From Polaribacter sp. (GTDB lineage: Bacteria > Bacteroidota > Bacteroidia > Flavobacteriales > Flavobacteriaceae): a DNA stretch of 64,000 nt. The stretch is from positions 78,978 to 142,977 of the forward strand of contig JAQXEU010000028.1 of assembly GCA_029250685.1 (NCBI GenBank). The letters run 5' to 3'. The notes under the pieces were generated by a model. The model searched no databases. It saw only the letters and a list, made by a program, of their open reading frames with translations, and was not told the origin of the DNA. Below are positions 15,788 to 25,272 of the stretch, one piece after another (position 1 is the first letter of the stretch; the number at the start of each line of letters is the position of its first letter). Position numbers and translations under genes: made by a program.

Positions 15788-18451
15788 ATGAAAAATTTTA
15801 AAAATTTACTTATGGTAGCGTTGTTTTTTACAACAGTTACTATTTTTGGTCAAACAAAACTAACTGGTAAAGTAGTTGATGAAACAAATCAACCTCTACC
15901 AAGTGCAAGTGTTATGGTTAAAGGAACTCAAACTGGTACTTCTACTGATTTTGATGGAAAATTTACTTTAGACGCTAACTCAAACTCAGGAGTATTAGTA
16001 ATTTCTTTTGTTGGTTACACAAACAGAGAAGTAGCTTTTTCTTCATCAAAAACAGATTTAGGAACAATTCAATTAACTGAAGATGCAAATACTCTTGATG
16101 AGGTTGTAATTCAAGGTGTAATTGACGTTGCTAAAGACAGAGAAACTCCAGTTGCTGTATCTACAATTAAGTATGCAGAAATTGAAGAGAAATTAGGGTC
16201 TCAAGAATTTCCTGAGATTTTAAAATCTACTCCTTCTGTATACGCTACTAAAGGTGGTGGTGGTTTTGGAGATTCTAGAATTAACATTAGAGGTTTCAAC
16301 CAAGAAAACGTTGCTATTTTAATTAATGGTGTACCTGTTAATGATATGGAGAACGGTAGAGTTTACTGGTCTAACTGGGCTGGTCTTTCTGATGTAACTT
16401 CTGCAATGCAAGTTCAAAGAGGGCTTGGTTCTTCTAAACTAGCAATTTCTTCTGTTGGAGGTACAATTAACGTTATAACAAAAACATCTCAACAAAGAGA
16501 GGGCGCAAATTTAAGCACTAGCTTTGGTAATGATGGATATATGAAATATTTAGGTTCATACTCTACAGGGAAATTAGATAATGGATTATCTGCGTCTTTC
16601 TTATTAAGTAGAACACAAGGTGATGGATATGTAGATGGAACTAAATTCTTAGGACATAACTACTTTATCGGAATTGGATATGAATTTAACGAAAACCATT
16701 CTGTTGAATTTACTTTTACTGGAGCACCACAATGGCACCATCAAAGAAGTTATGCTGAAAAATTATCTTTATACCAACAATTTGGATCAGTATACGAACC
16801 AAGCAACAAATTTAACCCAGCATGGGGTATGTATAAAGGAGAAGAATTTTCTTTAAGAAGAAACTTCTATCACAAACCAGTAATGTCTTTAAACTATGAC
16901 TGGAAAATTTCTGACACGTCTAACTTATCAACAGTGCTTTATGCTTCATGGGGACGTGGAGGTGGTTCTGGTCCAATTGGAGATGTAAACAACATACGCG
17001 ACTATGACTTTAGATTAAGAGATGCTGCAGGTCAAATTCGTTTTGATGATATCGCAAAATGGAATGCTGGAGGAAATGTTCCTGATTTTGGAGCAGATAG
17101 AACAAGTACAGTAAATGATAGAAGTAACGGTTTAACTCGTAGAGCTTCTATGAATTCTCATAACTGGTATGGTGTTATTGCTAATTTCCATAAAGATGCT
17201 AGCGAGAACTGGAGCTGGGACTTAGGTGTAGACTTCAGAACATATCAAGGTATTCACTACAGAGTGGCATCTGATTTATTAGGAGCCTCTGGATATACTG
17301 ATAATAGAGATAAAAACAATCCTAATAGAAATATTACTTCTTTTGTAGATCCTTCTCCAAGCTTTAATCCTTGGGCAAACATTACTAATCAACAAAAAAT
17401 TGAGTACTATAATGATGGTAATGTTAATTGGCTAGGTGCTTTTGGACAATTAGAATATAAAAATGATAACGTTTCTGCATTCGTACAAGGGGGAATTTCT
17501 CAACAAGGTTTTCAAAGAGTAGATTACTTTAACTTATTAGTTGGAAATCAAAAATCTAGTTTCGAAAACTTAATAGGTGGAAACATTAAAGGTGGAATGA
17601 ACTGGAATATTAACGAAGCACACAACCTTTATGGTAATGCAGGTTACTATTCTAAACAACCTTTCTTTGGAGCTGTATATCCAAATTTCAATAACAACAA
17701 CACAAATGTTGGGTTAACTAATGAAAAAATCTTAGGATTAGAATTAGGGTATGGGTACAGAAGTGAAAAATACAATGTAAAAATAAATGCTTACAGAACT
17801 TCTTGGAAAGATAGATTTCAAAGAACTGGTGGATCTGCTCCAGGAAACTTTGTAGATTTTTCAGGAATTGAACAAGTTCATACAGGTTTAGAAGTTGAAT
17901 CTACAGGTAGATTTGGAAAATTAACAGTTGACGCGATGTTCTCTTTAGGTAACTTCGAATATGTAGGAAATATTACAGGTACTGAATATGACCAAAATAA
18001 TGCTGTTGTTGGTGCCTCTGGAACTACCTATTACCTAGATGGTGTTAAGGTAGGAGATGCTGCGCAAACTACTGCTCGTATCGGGTTGACATATAGAGCC
18101 ACTGATAATTTAAAATTTGATGTTAGTCAATTTTTTGCTAATAGCTTATTTTCAAGAATCTCAGCTTCATCTTTTAAAACTCAAGCAGCTAACGATTTAG
18201 GTTCTTTACAATTACCTAACCATACTTTAATGGATGCTGGTTTTTCTTATAGGTTTAATGTTGGAGAAAAAATAAATGCTAGGTTCAGGTTAAATGTAAA
18301 CAACTTATTAGATACTAGATATATCTCAGATGGTTTTACTAATATCCATGCAACTGCTGGAAGCAGAACTTACAAAGGTATTGATGTAAATAACAGAGTT
18401 TACTTTGGTTATGGAAGAACTTGGAATGCTTCAATGAAGTTTTCTTTCTAA
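15788..18451 (+). CDS. TonB-dependent outer membrane receptor with carboxypeptidase-like N-terminal domain
   Basis: The 887-residue protein has a signal peptide ending near TIFGQ. It then has a CarboxypepD_reg-like domain (about residues 22-110, TKLTGKVVDETNQPLPSASV), a plug domain (about 120-230, DSRINIRGFNQENVAILING, GGTINVITKTS) and a 22-stranded beta barrel ending in F (SMKFSF). It is of medium length and has no SusD partner next to it, so it is not a SusC-type glycan transporter. The ligand cannot be read; siderophore, vitamin or metal complex are all possible. It stands alone with its own promoter region and a strong terminator. Confidence 0.93.
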   Translation: MKNFKNLLMVALFFTTVTIFGQTKLTGKVVDETNQPLPSASVMVKGTQTGTSTDFDGKFTLDANSNSGVLVISFVGYTNREVAFSSSKTDLGTIQLTEDANTLDEVVIQGVIDVAKDRETPVAVSTIKYAEIEEKLGSQEFPEILKSTPSVYATKGGGGFGDSRINIRGFNQENVAILINGVPVNDMENGRVYWSNWAGLSDVTSAMQVQRGLGSSKLAISSVGGTINVITKTSQQREGANLSTSFGNDGYMKYLGSYSTGKLDNGLSASFLLSRTQGDGYVDGTKFLGHNYFIGIGYEFNENHSVEFTFTGAPQWHHQRSYAEKLSLYQQFGSVYEPSNKFNPAWGMYKGEEFSLRRNFYHKPVMSLNYDWKISDTSNLSTVLYASWGRGGGSGPIGDVNNIRDYDFRLRDAAGQIRFDDIAKWNAGGNVPDFGADRTSTVNDRSNGLTRRASMNSHNWYGVIANFHKDASENWSWDLGVDFRTYQGIHYRVASDLLGASGYTDNRDKNNPNRNITSFVDPSPSFNPWANITNQQKIEYYNDGNVNWLGAFGQLEYKNDNVSAFVQGGISQQGFQRVDYFNLLVGNQKSSFENLIGGNIKGGMNWNINEAHNLYGNAGYYSKQPFFGAVYPNFNNNNTNVGLTNEKILGLELGYGYRSEKYNVKINAYRTSWKDRFQRTGGSAPGNFVDFSGIEQVHTGLEVESTGRFGKLTVDAMFSLGNFEYVGNITGTEYDQNNAVVGASGTTYYLDGVKVGDAAQTTARIGLTYRATDNLKFDVSQFFANSLFSRISASSFKTQAANDLGSLQLPNHTLMDAGFSYRFNVGEKINARFRLNVNNLLDTRYISDGFTNIHATAGSRTYKGIDVNNRVYFGYGRTWNASMKFSF

Positions 18452-18470
18452 GAAATCAAGAATAAATATT

Positions 18471-18501
18471 AAAACCACCTCATTTGAGGTGGTTTTTTTT
18501 T
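18471..18501 (+). terminator. Intrinsic terminator after the TonB receptor gene
   Basis: An 11-bp stem AAAACCACCTC / GAGGTGGTTTT with a 4-base loop runs into a T tract. Confidence 0.9.
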
Positions 18502-18546
18502 GATTAAAATGATTACTTTTACAGCAACTATTAAACAACTATAATC

Positions 18547-18978
18547 ATGATGAAAGAAATTCACTCATATTGGGCATATTTAGCGCTGTTAATGTTAATT
18601 TTTGCCGTTGCAAATGCATTTATGGGAATGTCAAAGAAAAGAGCTTTTACCGATAAAGATGTTCGCATCGGTTTATTCACATTAATTGTATCACATATTC
18701 AATTATTAATTGGTTTAGCTTGGTATTTTATGAGTCCTGCTTATAAAGCATTAAAAATTGACAGTTCAGCTGTAATGGGAAATTCGGCATCAAGATTATT
18801 AGCAATTGAACATCCATTAATGATGCTCATTGCAATCGTATTAATTACGATTGGATGGTCTAAACATAAAAAGAAAACAGAAGATTCTTCTAAGTTTAAA
18901 ACTTTTGCAATCTTTTACGGATTGGCATTAGTTTTAATTCTAGCAAGAATCCCGTGGAATCAATGGTTTCAATTTTAA
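18547..18978 (+). CDS. Small four-helix membrane protein, unknown function
   Basis: The 143-residue protein has four predicted membrane segments (about residues 8-26, 42-62, 87-105, 119-137). Histidines lie at or near helix ends: EIHSYW, SHIQLL, EHPLMM. Related flavobacterial proteins are sometimes labelled cytochrome b-like, and paired histidines would suit heme binding, but I see no recognised heme motif. The start may be either ATG at 18547 or 18550. It precedes plsC by 44 bases. Function not assigned. Confidence 0.75.
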   Translation: MMKEIHSYWAYLALLMLIFAVANAFMGMSKKRAFTDKDVRIGLFTLIVSHIQLLIGLAWYFMSPAYKALKIDSSAVMGNSASRLLAIEHPLMMLIAIVLITIGWSKHKKKTEDSSKFKTFAIFYGLALVLILARIPWNQWFQF

Positions 18979-19022
18979 TAAAAATCATCTTAAGTTTTCT
19001 TAGGGTTTTTTCAAATAGTTAA

Positions 19023-19751
19023 ATGAAAATACTTAGCCACATATTATCTCCAATATTTATACTAACATTTGTACTTCTGTTAGTTATTTTTCATCCATTG
19101 CAATGGATTGGACTAAAAGTTTTTGGATACAATGGACATAAAAGAGTTGTAGATGTTTTAAATTTCTGTTTGGTAAAATCGATGTTATTAATTGGTGTTA
19201 CAGTAAGTTTAAAGAATGAACATGACTTACCAAAAGATACTTCATTAATATTTGTATCTAATCATCAAAGTATTTCAGACATCCCTCCTTTGAGTGTATT
19301 TTTCAGAAAACACCACCCAAAATTTGTTGCTAAAATTGAATTAGGGAAAGGAGTTCCTAGTGTTTCTTTTAACTTAAAGTATGGAGGTGCCGCTTTAATA
19401 AACAGAAAAGACGGAAAACAAGCCATCGCAGAACTTGGTAGATTTTCTAAAAACATCAATAAAAATAAATGGGGAGCAATTATTTTCCCTGAAGGAACTA
19501 GAAGTAGAGACGGGAAACCAAAAAAGTTCTCTACAAATGGTTTAAAAATGATTACCAAATACAATCCTGAAGGCTATATTGTGCCAGTTACGATAAACAA
19601 TTCTTGGAAAATTTTTAAATACGGAAAATATCCATTGGGAATTGGAAGTCCGATTACATTAACTGTACATAAACCAATAAAAATTGATTCTTTGCCCTTT
19701 GAAGAGTTAATGAAAGAAACAGAATCAATAATAATTTCACACATAAAATAA
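19023..19751 (+). CDS. plsC: 1-acyl-sn-glycerol-3-phosphate acyltransferase
   Basis: PlsC acylates lysophosphatidic acid to phosphatidic acid at the inner membrane. The 242-residue protein has an N-terminal hydrophobic anchor, the catalytic NHQSISD (NHx4D) at about residues 80-86 and the glycerol-phosphate-binding FPEGTRSRDG at about residues 157-166. It is 5 bases upstream of the acyl-ACP desaturase, suggesting that unsaturated chain formation and phospholipid assembly are encoded together. Confidence 0.92.
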   Translation: MKILSHILSPIFILTFVLLLVIFHPLQWIGLKVFGYNGHKRVVDVLNFCLVKSMLLIGVTVSLKNEHDLPKDTSLIFVSNHQSISDIPPLSVFFRKHHPKFVAKIELGKGVPSVSFNLKYGGAALINRKDGKQAIAELGRFSKNINKNKWGAIIFPEGTRSRDGKPKKFSTNGLKMITKYNPEGYIVPVTINNSWKIFKYGKYPLGIGSPITLTVHKPIKIDSLPFEELMKETESIIISHIK

Positions 19752-19756
19752 CCTGA

Positions 19757-20740
19757 ATGTCTATTCATAATATTAGAAGAGAGGTAATGCTTGCTCTAGA
19801 AAAAAGCATTGATACATTTGTCGATAAATTTTTAATCACACCAGAAAAAATTTGGCAACCAACAGATTTTTTACCAAACTCTCAAAAAGATACTTTTATT
19901 GATGAAGTAAAAGAAATTCAAGAACTTTCTAAAGAACTAGATGATGATTTTTGGGTTGTTTTAGTTGGAGATACAATTACAGAAGAAGCTTTACCAACCT
20001 ATGAATCTTGGCTATTAGATTTAGATGGCGTTTCACAACATCCAGATAATGGTTGGGCTAAATGGGTAAGAGCTTGGACAGCAGAAGAAAATAGACATGG
20101 AGATGTTTTGAATAAATATTTATATTTATCTGGAAGAGTAAATATGCGCGAAGTAGAAATCACTACACAGCATTTAATTTCAGATGGATTTGATATTGGT
20201 ACTGCTTCAGACCCTTATAAAAACTTTGTATATACAAGTTTTCAAGAATTAGCAACGTATATCTCTCATAATAATGTCGCTAAAATAGCTCGTAAAAAAG
20301 GACATAAAGCTTTAGCGAAAATGTCTAAGATTATTGCTGGTGATGAAATGCGTCATCATATAGCATATTCAGAGTTTGTAAAAGAAATTTTCAAAATAGA
20401 CCCAAGTGAAATGATGTTGGCTTTTCAACACATGATGAAACACAAAATTGTAATGCCGGCATTGCACTTAAGACAATCTTTTGAAACTAAAGGAAGTATG
20501 TTTGATCAGTTTTCTAATGTAGCACAAAGAATTGGTGTTTACACAGGCTTTGATTATGTAGATATTTTAAAGAAATTAAACACAACTTGGGAAATTGATA
20601 AAATAATCAACTTAACACCAGAAGCAGAAAAAGCTAGAGATTGGTTGATTAAACTACCTGAAAGAATGTATAGAATTACAGAAAGAATTGTAGTTCCTGA
20701 CACAAAATATAATTTCAAATGGATGAATCCAGTAACATAA
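19757..20740 (+). CDS. Acyl-ACP desaturase (soluble diiron)
   Basis: The 327-residue protein belongs to the plant stearoyl-ACP-desaturase/DesA2-like soluble diiron family. The two iron-binding motifs EENRHGD (about residues 113-119) and DEMRHH (about 195-200) fit ExxH/EExxH ligands. It would introduce a double bond into acyl chains bound to acyl carrier protein, needing electrons from a ferredoxin; the ferredoxin pair at 6.9-8.3 kb is a possible but untested donor. It directly follows plsC and ends at a bidirectional terminator. Confidence 0.92.
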   Translation: MSIHNIRREVMLALEKSIDTFVDKFLITPEKIWQPTDFLPNSQKDTFIDEVKEIQELSKELDDDFWVVLVGDTITEEALPTYESWLLDLDGVSQHPDNGWAKWVRAWTAEENRHGDVLNKYLYLSGRVNMREVEITTQHLISDGFDIGTASDPYKNFVYTSFQELATYISHNNVAKIARKKGHKALAKMSKIIAGDEMRHHIAYSEFVKEIFKIDPSEMMLAFQHMMKHKIVMPALHLRQSFETKGSMFDQFSNVAQRIGVYTGFDYVDILKKLNTTWEIDKIINLTPEAEKARDWLIKLPERMYRITERIVVPDTKYNFKWMNPVT

Positions 20741-20770
20741 AAAAAAAGAGCCTTAATTGGCTCTTTTTTT
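20741..20770. terminator. Bidirectional terminator between desaturase and amidase genes
   Basis: A 12-bp stem AAAAAAAGAGCC / GGCTCTTTTTTT around a 6-base loop serves both convergent genes; it overlaps the stop codon of the minus-strand gene. Confidence 0.9.
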
Positions 20771-21545
20771 AGTTTATAGAAAACCTATCTTGATCTTCTA
20801 AAAAGGGTAATTTTTCTCTAACTTTTATCAATTTTTCTTTACTTAAAGAGGCGTAAATAATTTCCTCAGAGTTTTCAGCAACTTCTGTCATTTCATTTCC
20901 TAAAAAATCTATTGCGATAGAATTACCATTGTATTCATAATCGTTTGCATCTACTCCAACCCTATTAACTCCAATACAAAAACTCATATTCTCTATAGCT
21001 CTTGCTTTTAAAAGCGTTTTCCACGCATTAATTCTTGGTTTAGGCCAATTCGCTGAATATATTAAAACATCGTAATTTTCTACGTTTCTAGACCAAACAG
21101 GGAAGCGTAAATCATAACAAACCATCGGACAAATTTTAAACCCTTTATAATTTACAACCAATTTCTTTGTTCCTGATGCATATTCTTTGTGCTCGCCAGC
21201 TAACGTAAAAGTGTGTCGTTTGTCATAATGTTCAATATTTCCATTTGGATCTACAAATAGCATTCTGTTATAAAATTCATTTTCTACTTTTATAATAATG
21301 CTTCCAATAATTGCAGCATTCATTCTTTTTGCATTTTCTAGCATCCATTTTATGGTTTCTCCTTTCATCGTTTCAGCAAAAGGTTTTGGGGTCATCGAAA
21401 ACCCAGTAGTAAACATTTCAGGTAAAATGATTAAGTCTACGTCGTTAATCTTATTGAAAAATTGATCAAATTTCGCTTTGTTTTCAAATGGATTTTCCCA
21501 AATTAAATCGGTTTGAATAATTGCTATTTGTAAATCGGTTTTCAT
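20769..21545 (-). CDS. Nitrilase-superfamily amidase (omega-amidase/YafV-like)
   Basis: The 258-residue protein has the carbon-nitrogen hydrolase triad: Glu43 in LPEMFTTGFS, Lys109 in YDKRHTF and Cys143 in VCYDLRFP. The sequence resembles omega-amidases, which hydrolyse alpha-ketoglutaramate or alpha-ketosuccinamate as metabolite repair after transamination. I chose the ATG at 21545; an upstream in-frame ATG at 21596 would add 17 hydrophobic residues overlapping the divergent gene and is less likely. The substrate is inferred from family resemblance. Confidence 0.87.
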   Translation of the reverse strand: MKTDLQIAIIQTDLIWENPFENKAKFDQFFNKINDVDLIILPEMFTTGFSMTPKPFAETMKGETIKWMLENAKRMNAAIIGSIIIKVENEFYNRMLFVDPNGNIEHYDKRHTFTLAGEHKEYASGTKKLVVNYKGFKICPMVCYDLRFPVWSRNVENYDVLIYSANWPKPRINAWKTLLKARAIENMSFCIGVNRVGVDANDYEYNGNSIAIDFLGNEMTEVAENSEEIIYASLSKEKLIKVREKLPFLEDQDRFSIN

Positions 21546-21625
21546 AAAAATAATTTTCAAACAATATAATAAAATAAATGGCTTCTTTTTGTACATTGTT
21601 TGTTCAAAAAATTGACTTCCGTAAA

Positions 21626-24364
21626 ATGCAAACTTTTATATCAGAAACTTTAAATACAATTTTAACGAAACAAAAATCGTTTGAAAACACGGTTTTTGTT
21701 TTGCCTTCTCAAAGAGCTGGAGTTTTTGTAAAACAAGCATTAAAAGAAACTATTGAAGTAGGTTTTTTACCTAGAATATTAAATATTGAACAGTTTATAG
21801 AAGAGGTTTCTGGTTTGCATAAAATTGATTCTATTCAAATATTATTTCATTTTTATGCGATTTATAAAAAGGTTGAAAATGAGCCCGAAGATTTTGAAAA
21901 TTTTATCTCTTGGGCGTTTACCGTTGTACAAGATTTTAATGAAGTAGATCAGCATTTAGTCGATCCAAAGCAAATTTTTACTTATTTAAGAGACATTCAA
22001 CGTTTAAAAAACTGGTCGGTAAAAAAGCCTTTTCAAGAAACTAAAATGGTTAAAAATCATTTTTCTTTTTTAGAAAAATTAGAAACTTATTACACAGAGT
22101 TCTATCAATTTTTGCTTGAAAAAAAAATTGGATATCAAGGGCTAATTTACAGAGAAGCTACAAAAAAAATTGAAACATATATTGACAAAAACAAAAGGCA
22201 GAATTTTGTATTCATGGGATTCAATGCGCTAAACAAAGCAGAAGAATATTTATTTCAGCAATTATTATCTGCAGGAAACACTGATGTTTATTGGGATATT
22301 GATGTTAATTTTTTAAAGAACAACCATCAGGCAGGAACATTTATCAGGAAGTATAAAGCTGAATGGAAATATTATCTCACGAATCCGATTTCGACAGTAT
22401 CCTCTAATTTTGAACGAGACAAAAACATTGAAGTTATTGGTGCTTCAAAAAACAGTACACAAATAAAATATGTTGGAGAACTTTTAAATAAACTTCCAAA
22501 TTATAACAAAACTGCGTATGTTTTAGCTGATGAAAGTTTGTTACCAATAACATTAAATTCTTTACCAAAAAAAGTTGAAGCGGTAAATATAACAATGGGT
22601 TATCCGTTAAAAGATATTCCAACTACTTCTCTATTTATATCTATTTTTCAACTGTTTTTAACACAGGTGAAATTGAATAAATCACAAACTGAACAATTTT
22701 ATTATAAAGATGTTTTGCAGTTTTTTAAACATGCAGCTATTTTACCTTTATTAATTGTTGACGGAAATAATATTTTAGATACAATTGCTATAAAAATAAG
22801 TGAAGACAATGATGCATTTATCAGTAAAAATCAAATTGAATCATTTTTAAAACCATTAGATAAATCAGTTAAAGAAACCATTGTTGCTCTCTTTTTTCCT
22901 ATTGAAAAAATGCAAGGTTTTATTCAACGAATATTAAACTTAATTGATGTTTTAAAAGAGAAAGCAAACCCGCTAGAAAAAGAATATTTATTTAGATATT
23001 TTACCGTTTTTTCTCAATTAAAAACATTTCAAAGCGAATACAATTTCTTAAAAACTTTTAAAACAATTCATCAGTTATTCAATCAATTATTGAATACAGA
23101 ATCGATTTCATTTCAAGGAGAACCCTTGCAAGGCTTGCAATTAATGGGAATGTTAGAAACTCGAGTTTTAGATTTCGAAAATGTAATTATTACTTCTGTA
23201 AACGAAAATATTTTACCAAAAAATAGCAAGCAGAATACGTTTATTCCGTTTGATGTAAAATTAGATTTCGGCTTGCCAACATACAGAGAAAAAGATGCTA
23301 TTTTCTCGTATCATTTCTTTAGGTTATTACAACGAGCAAAAAACATTTACTTATTATATAATTCTGAAAGTGACACTTTTGGAGGTGGAGAAAAAAGCAG
23401 ATTTATTGCACAATTATTACATTTAAAAAAAGAAATAAAAGAACTGCAAATAAGTCCGAAAGTGACCACAGAAAAAACAGAAGTTAAAGTAATTGAAAAA
23501 ACAGACACCATAGCTTCTATCTTGAAAGAAGTTGCCAAAAAAGGATTCTCTCCATCTGCTTTAACCAATTATTTATACAATCCATATCAGTTTTACACGC
23601 AAAAAATTTTAAAGCTTTCAGAATATAAAGAAGTAGAAGAAACTGTTGCTTCCAATACAATGGGAACAATTATTCATGATACTTTAGATGCATTATATCA
23701 ACCTTATATTGGTCAATTTTTAAGCTTGGATAATCTAAAAGAAATGTTCGCTAAAGTTGACGAATTAGTTTCCTTTTACTTTAAAGAGCACTTTCATAAT
23801 TCTGATGTATTCACAGGGAAAAATAGGTTAATTTTTGAAGTTTCAAAAGATTATGTAAATCGCTTTTTAGAAAATGAAAAAACACTTGTATCTGAAAATA
23901 ATCAATTAAAAATTATTGCAACAGAAGAAAATTTAGAAACAACAATTGAAATTGAAAGTTTTGATTTTCCAATTAAAATTCGCGGACAAGTTGATAGAAT
24001 TGACGAGTTAAATGGCGTTACAAGAATTATAGATTACAAAACTGGTAAAGTTGAAGCTTCAAATTTAAAAGTAAACGATATTTCTAATATCGCTGATGAA
24101 AAATATAGCAAAGCAATTCAAGTGTTACTCTACGGATTTATGTATTCTAAAAGCAACAATATTCATCAACCTATTGAAAGCGGAATTATTTCTTTTAAAA
24201 ATTTAAAAAGCGGATTGATAAAAGTAGATTTCGGCAAAAAAGATTACGAAATTACAGAAGATAGAATCACTGAATTCATCAACTCAATAAAAGAATTGAT
24301 CAAAGAAATTTTTGCCCTTTCCATTCCGTTTACAGAAAAAATTCACGAGAAACGTAAAATATAA
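21626..24364 (+). CDS. AddB-like protein with RecB-type PD-(D/E)XK nuclease domain
   Basis: The 912-residue protein has the shape of Bacteroidota AddB-like recombination proteins. The N-terminal part retains an inactivated helicase fold (FVLPSQRAGVF where a Walker A would be). A central segment has LETRVLDFENVIITSVNENILP, typical of the helicase-like domain. The C-terminal nuclease has GQVDRID at about residue 786 and IIDYKTGK at about residue 800, preceded by SPSALTNYLYNPYQFY. The protein contains no cysteine at all from this start, so it lacks the Fe-S staple of Bacillus AddB. An AddA partner is not in the window. Confidence 0.87.
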   Translation: MQTFISETLNTILTKQKSFENTVFVLPSQRAGVFVKQALKETIEVGFLPRILNIEQFIEEVSGLHKIDSIQILFHFYAIYKKVENEPEDFENFISWAFTVVQDFNEVDQHLVDPKQIFTYLRDIQRLKNWSVKKPFQETKMVKNHFSFLEKLETYYTEFYQFLLEKKIGYQGLIYREATKKIETYIDKNKRQNFVFMGFNALNKAEEYLFQQLLSAGNTDVYWDIDVNFLKNNHQAGTFIRKYKAEWKYYLTNPISTVSSNFERDKNIEVIGASKNSTQIKYVGELLNKLPNYNKTAYVLADESLLPITLNSLPKKVEAVNITMGYPLKDIPTTSLFISIFQLFLTQVKLNKSQTEQFYYKDVLQFFKHAAILPLLIVDGNNILDTIAIKISEDNDAFISKNQIESFLKPLDKSVKETIVALFFPIEKMQGFIQRILNLIDVLKEKANPLEKEYLFRYFTVFSQLKTFQSEYNFLKTFKTIHQLFNQLLNTESISFQGEPLQGLQLMGMLETRVLDFENVIITSVNENILPKNSKQNTFIPFDVKLDFGLPTYREKDAIFSYHFFRLLQRAKNIYLLYNSESDTFGGGEKSRFIAQLLHLKKEIKELQISPKVTTEKTEVKVIEKTDTIASILKEVAKKGFSPSALTNYLYNPYQFYTQKILKLSEYKEVEETVASNTMGTIIHDTLDALYQPYIGQFLSLDNLKEMFAKVDELVSFYFKEHFHNSDVFTGKNRLIFEVSKDYVNRFLENEKTLVSENNQLKIIATEENLETTIEIESFDFPIKIRGQVDRIDELNGVTRIIDYKTGKVEASNLKVNDISNIADEKYSKAIQVLLYGFMYSKSNNIHQPIESGIISFKNLKSGLIKVDFGKKDYEITEDRITEFINSIKELIKEIFALSIPFTEKIHEKRKI

Positions 24365-25159
24365 TTATTGTTTCCCTCCTAAAACCAATAACGGAATGTT
24401 ACAGTGGAATTCTTTCTTTAGAATTGTATTCTTTTCCCAAAGCTTTTTAAAGAAACCTCTTTTACGTCTAAAAACACATAACATATCTGGGTTATGAGAT
24501 TGAAAATGTTCTAATACTCCTTGAAAAGTAGTTGCATTTTCTGTAATTGTTAAAGACGACTTTAAACTTTCTAAAGCTGAATTTAAAACTAAATCTGCAT
24601 CTGTATGATTTGGTGTTTTTACCAGTAATAAATTAATAACAGGATTAAATTTATCTTGAATAAATTGTAATGGAGCAATTGCATTTTCTTTGTTTACAAT
24701 ACCAGTTTTAAAAGCCGTTAAAACAGAGTTAAATGGTTTAAAAACATACGATTCTGGGACAATTAAAACAGGTATATTAGATTGTTTTACAACACTACCA
24801 GAAGTGCTTCCTAAGAAAACTTCTTCTTTAATTGAATTACTTCTTGGTCCCATCACAATTAAATCTAAACCAATTTCTTTGTCAACGGCAGCAATAGAAT
24901 CTACAACGTTTCCTTTTGCAGAAATCAACTGAACATTCTTTCCTCTTCTGTTTACTGCATTAATCATAGAGCGTAAATACAAGTTAGATTCGCGTTCAAC
25001 AATCGAAGTTACGTCAATAATTGTTCCTGCTTTAGATTGCACATTATATGCTCTTAATGCAAATACATTTGCATCAATTTCATTCGCAAAATCAATTGCA
25101 TATTGTAAAGTGTTTATCGAGTTTTCTGAAGATCCGATTGGAACAAGTATGTTTTTCAT
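24365..25159 (-). CDS. Universal stress protein family, tandem Usp domains
   Basis: The 264-residue protein has an N-terminal UspA domain (about residues 1-142) starting KNILVPIGSSENSINTLQYA. Its C-terminal nucleotide-loop region reads DLIVMGPRSNSIKEEVFLGS followed by TSGSVVKQSNIPVLIVPES. A second, divergent domain (about 150-264) has no clear G-x2-G-x9-G(S/T) motif and may be degenerate. Such proteins respond to starvation or stress; the exact role is unknown. Its stop adjoins the stop of the convergent AddB-like gene with no gap. A TATTTTTG promoter element lies at 25206-25213 on its strand. Confidence 0.87.
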   Translation of the reverse strand: MKNILVPIGSSENSINTLQYAIDFANEIDANVFALRAYNVQSKAGTIIDVTSIVERESNLYLRSMINAVNRRGKNVQLISAKGNVVDSIAAVDKEIGLDLIVMGPRSNSIKEEVFLGSTSGSVVKQSNIPVLIVPESYVFKPFNSVLTAFKTGIVNKENAIAPLQFIQDKFNPVINLLLVKTPNHTDADLVLNSALESLKSSLTITENATTFQGVLEHFQSHNPDMLCVFRRKRGFFKKLWEKNTILKKEFHCNIPLLVLGGKQ

Positions 25160-25205
25160 GTGATGTTTTTTTGATTATAGAAAATTACACAAAATAAATG
25201 AACTG

Positions 25206-25213
25206 CAAAAATA
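25206..25213 (-). promoter_or_regulatory. Candidate promoter for the universal stress protein gene
   Basis: On the minus strand this reads TATTTTTG, an exact TAnnTTTG element 47 bases upstream of the start. Confidence 0.45.
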
Positions 25214-25260
25214 CACTTTTTAAATCTATCAAATATTCAATTTTAAAAACATAATAATGG

Positions 25261-25268
25261 TATTTTTG
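25261..25268 (+). promoter_or_regulatory. Candidate promoter abutting the MATE gene (possible leaderless mRNA)
   Basis: TATTTTTG (exact TAnnTTTG) ends only 4 bases before the ATG at 25273. If transcription starts about 5-7 bases after the element, as in other Bacteroidota promoters, the mRNA would begin at or just next to the start codon. Confidence 0.4.
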
Positions 25269-25272
25269 GTTG

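Noticed and set aside
24690..24932. Plus-strand frame inside the universal stress protein gene
   Set aside because: Opposite a complete, recognisable protein; composition and lack of motifs suggest chance.
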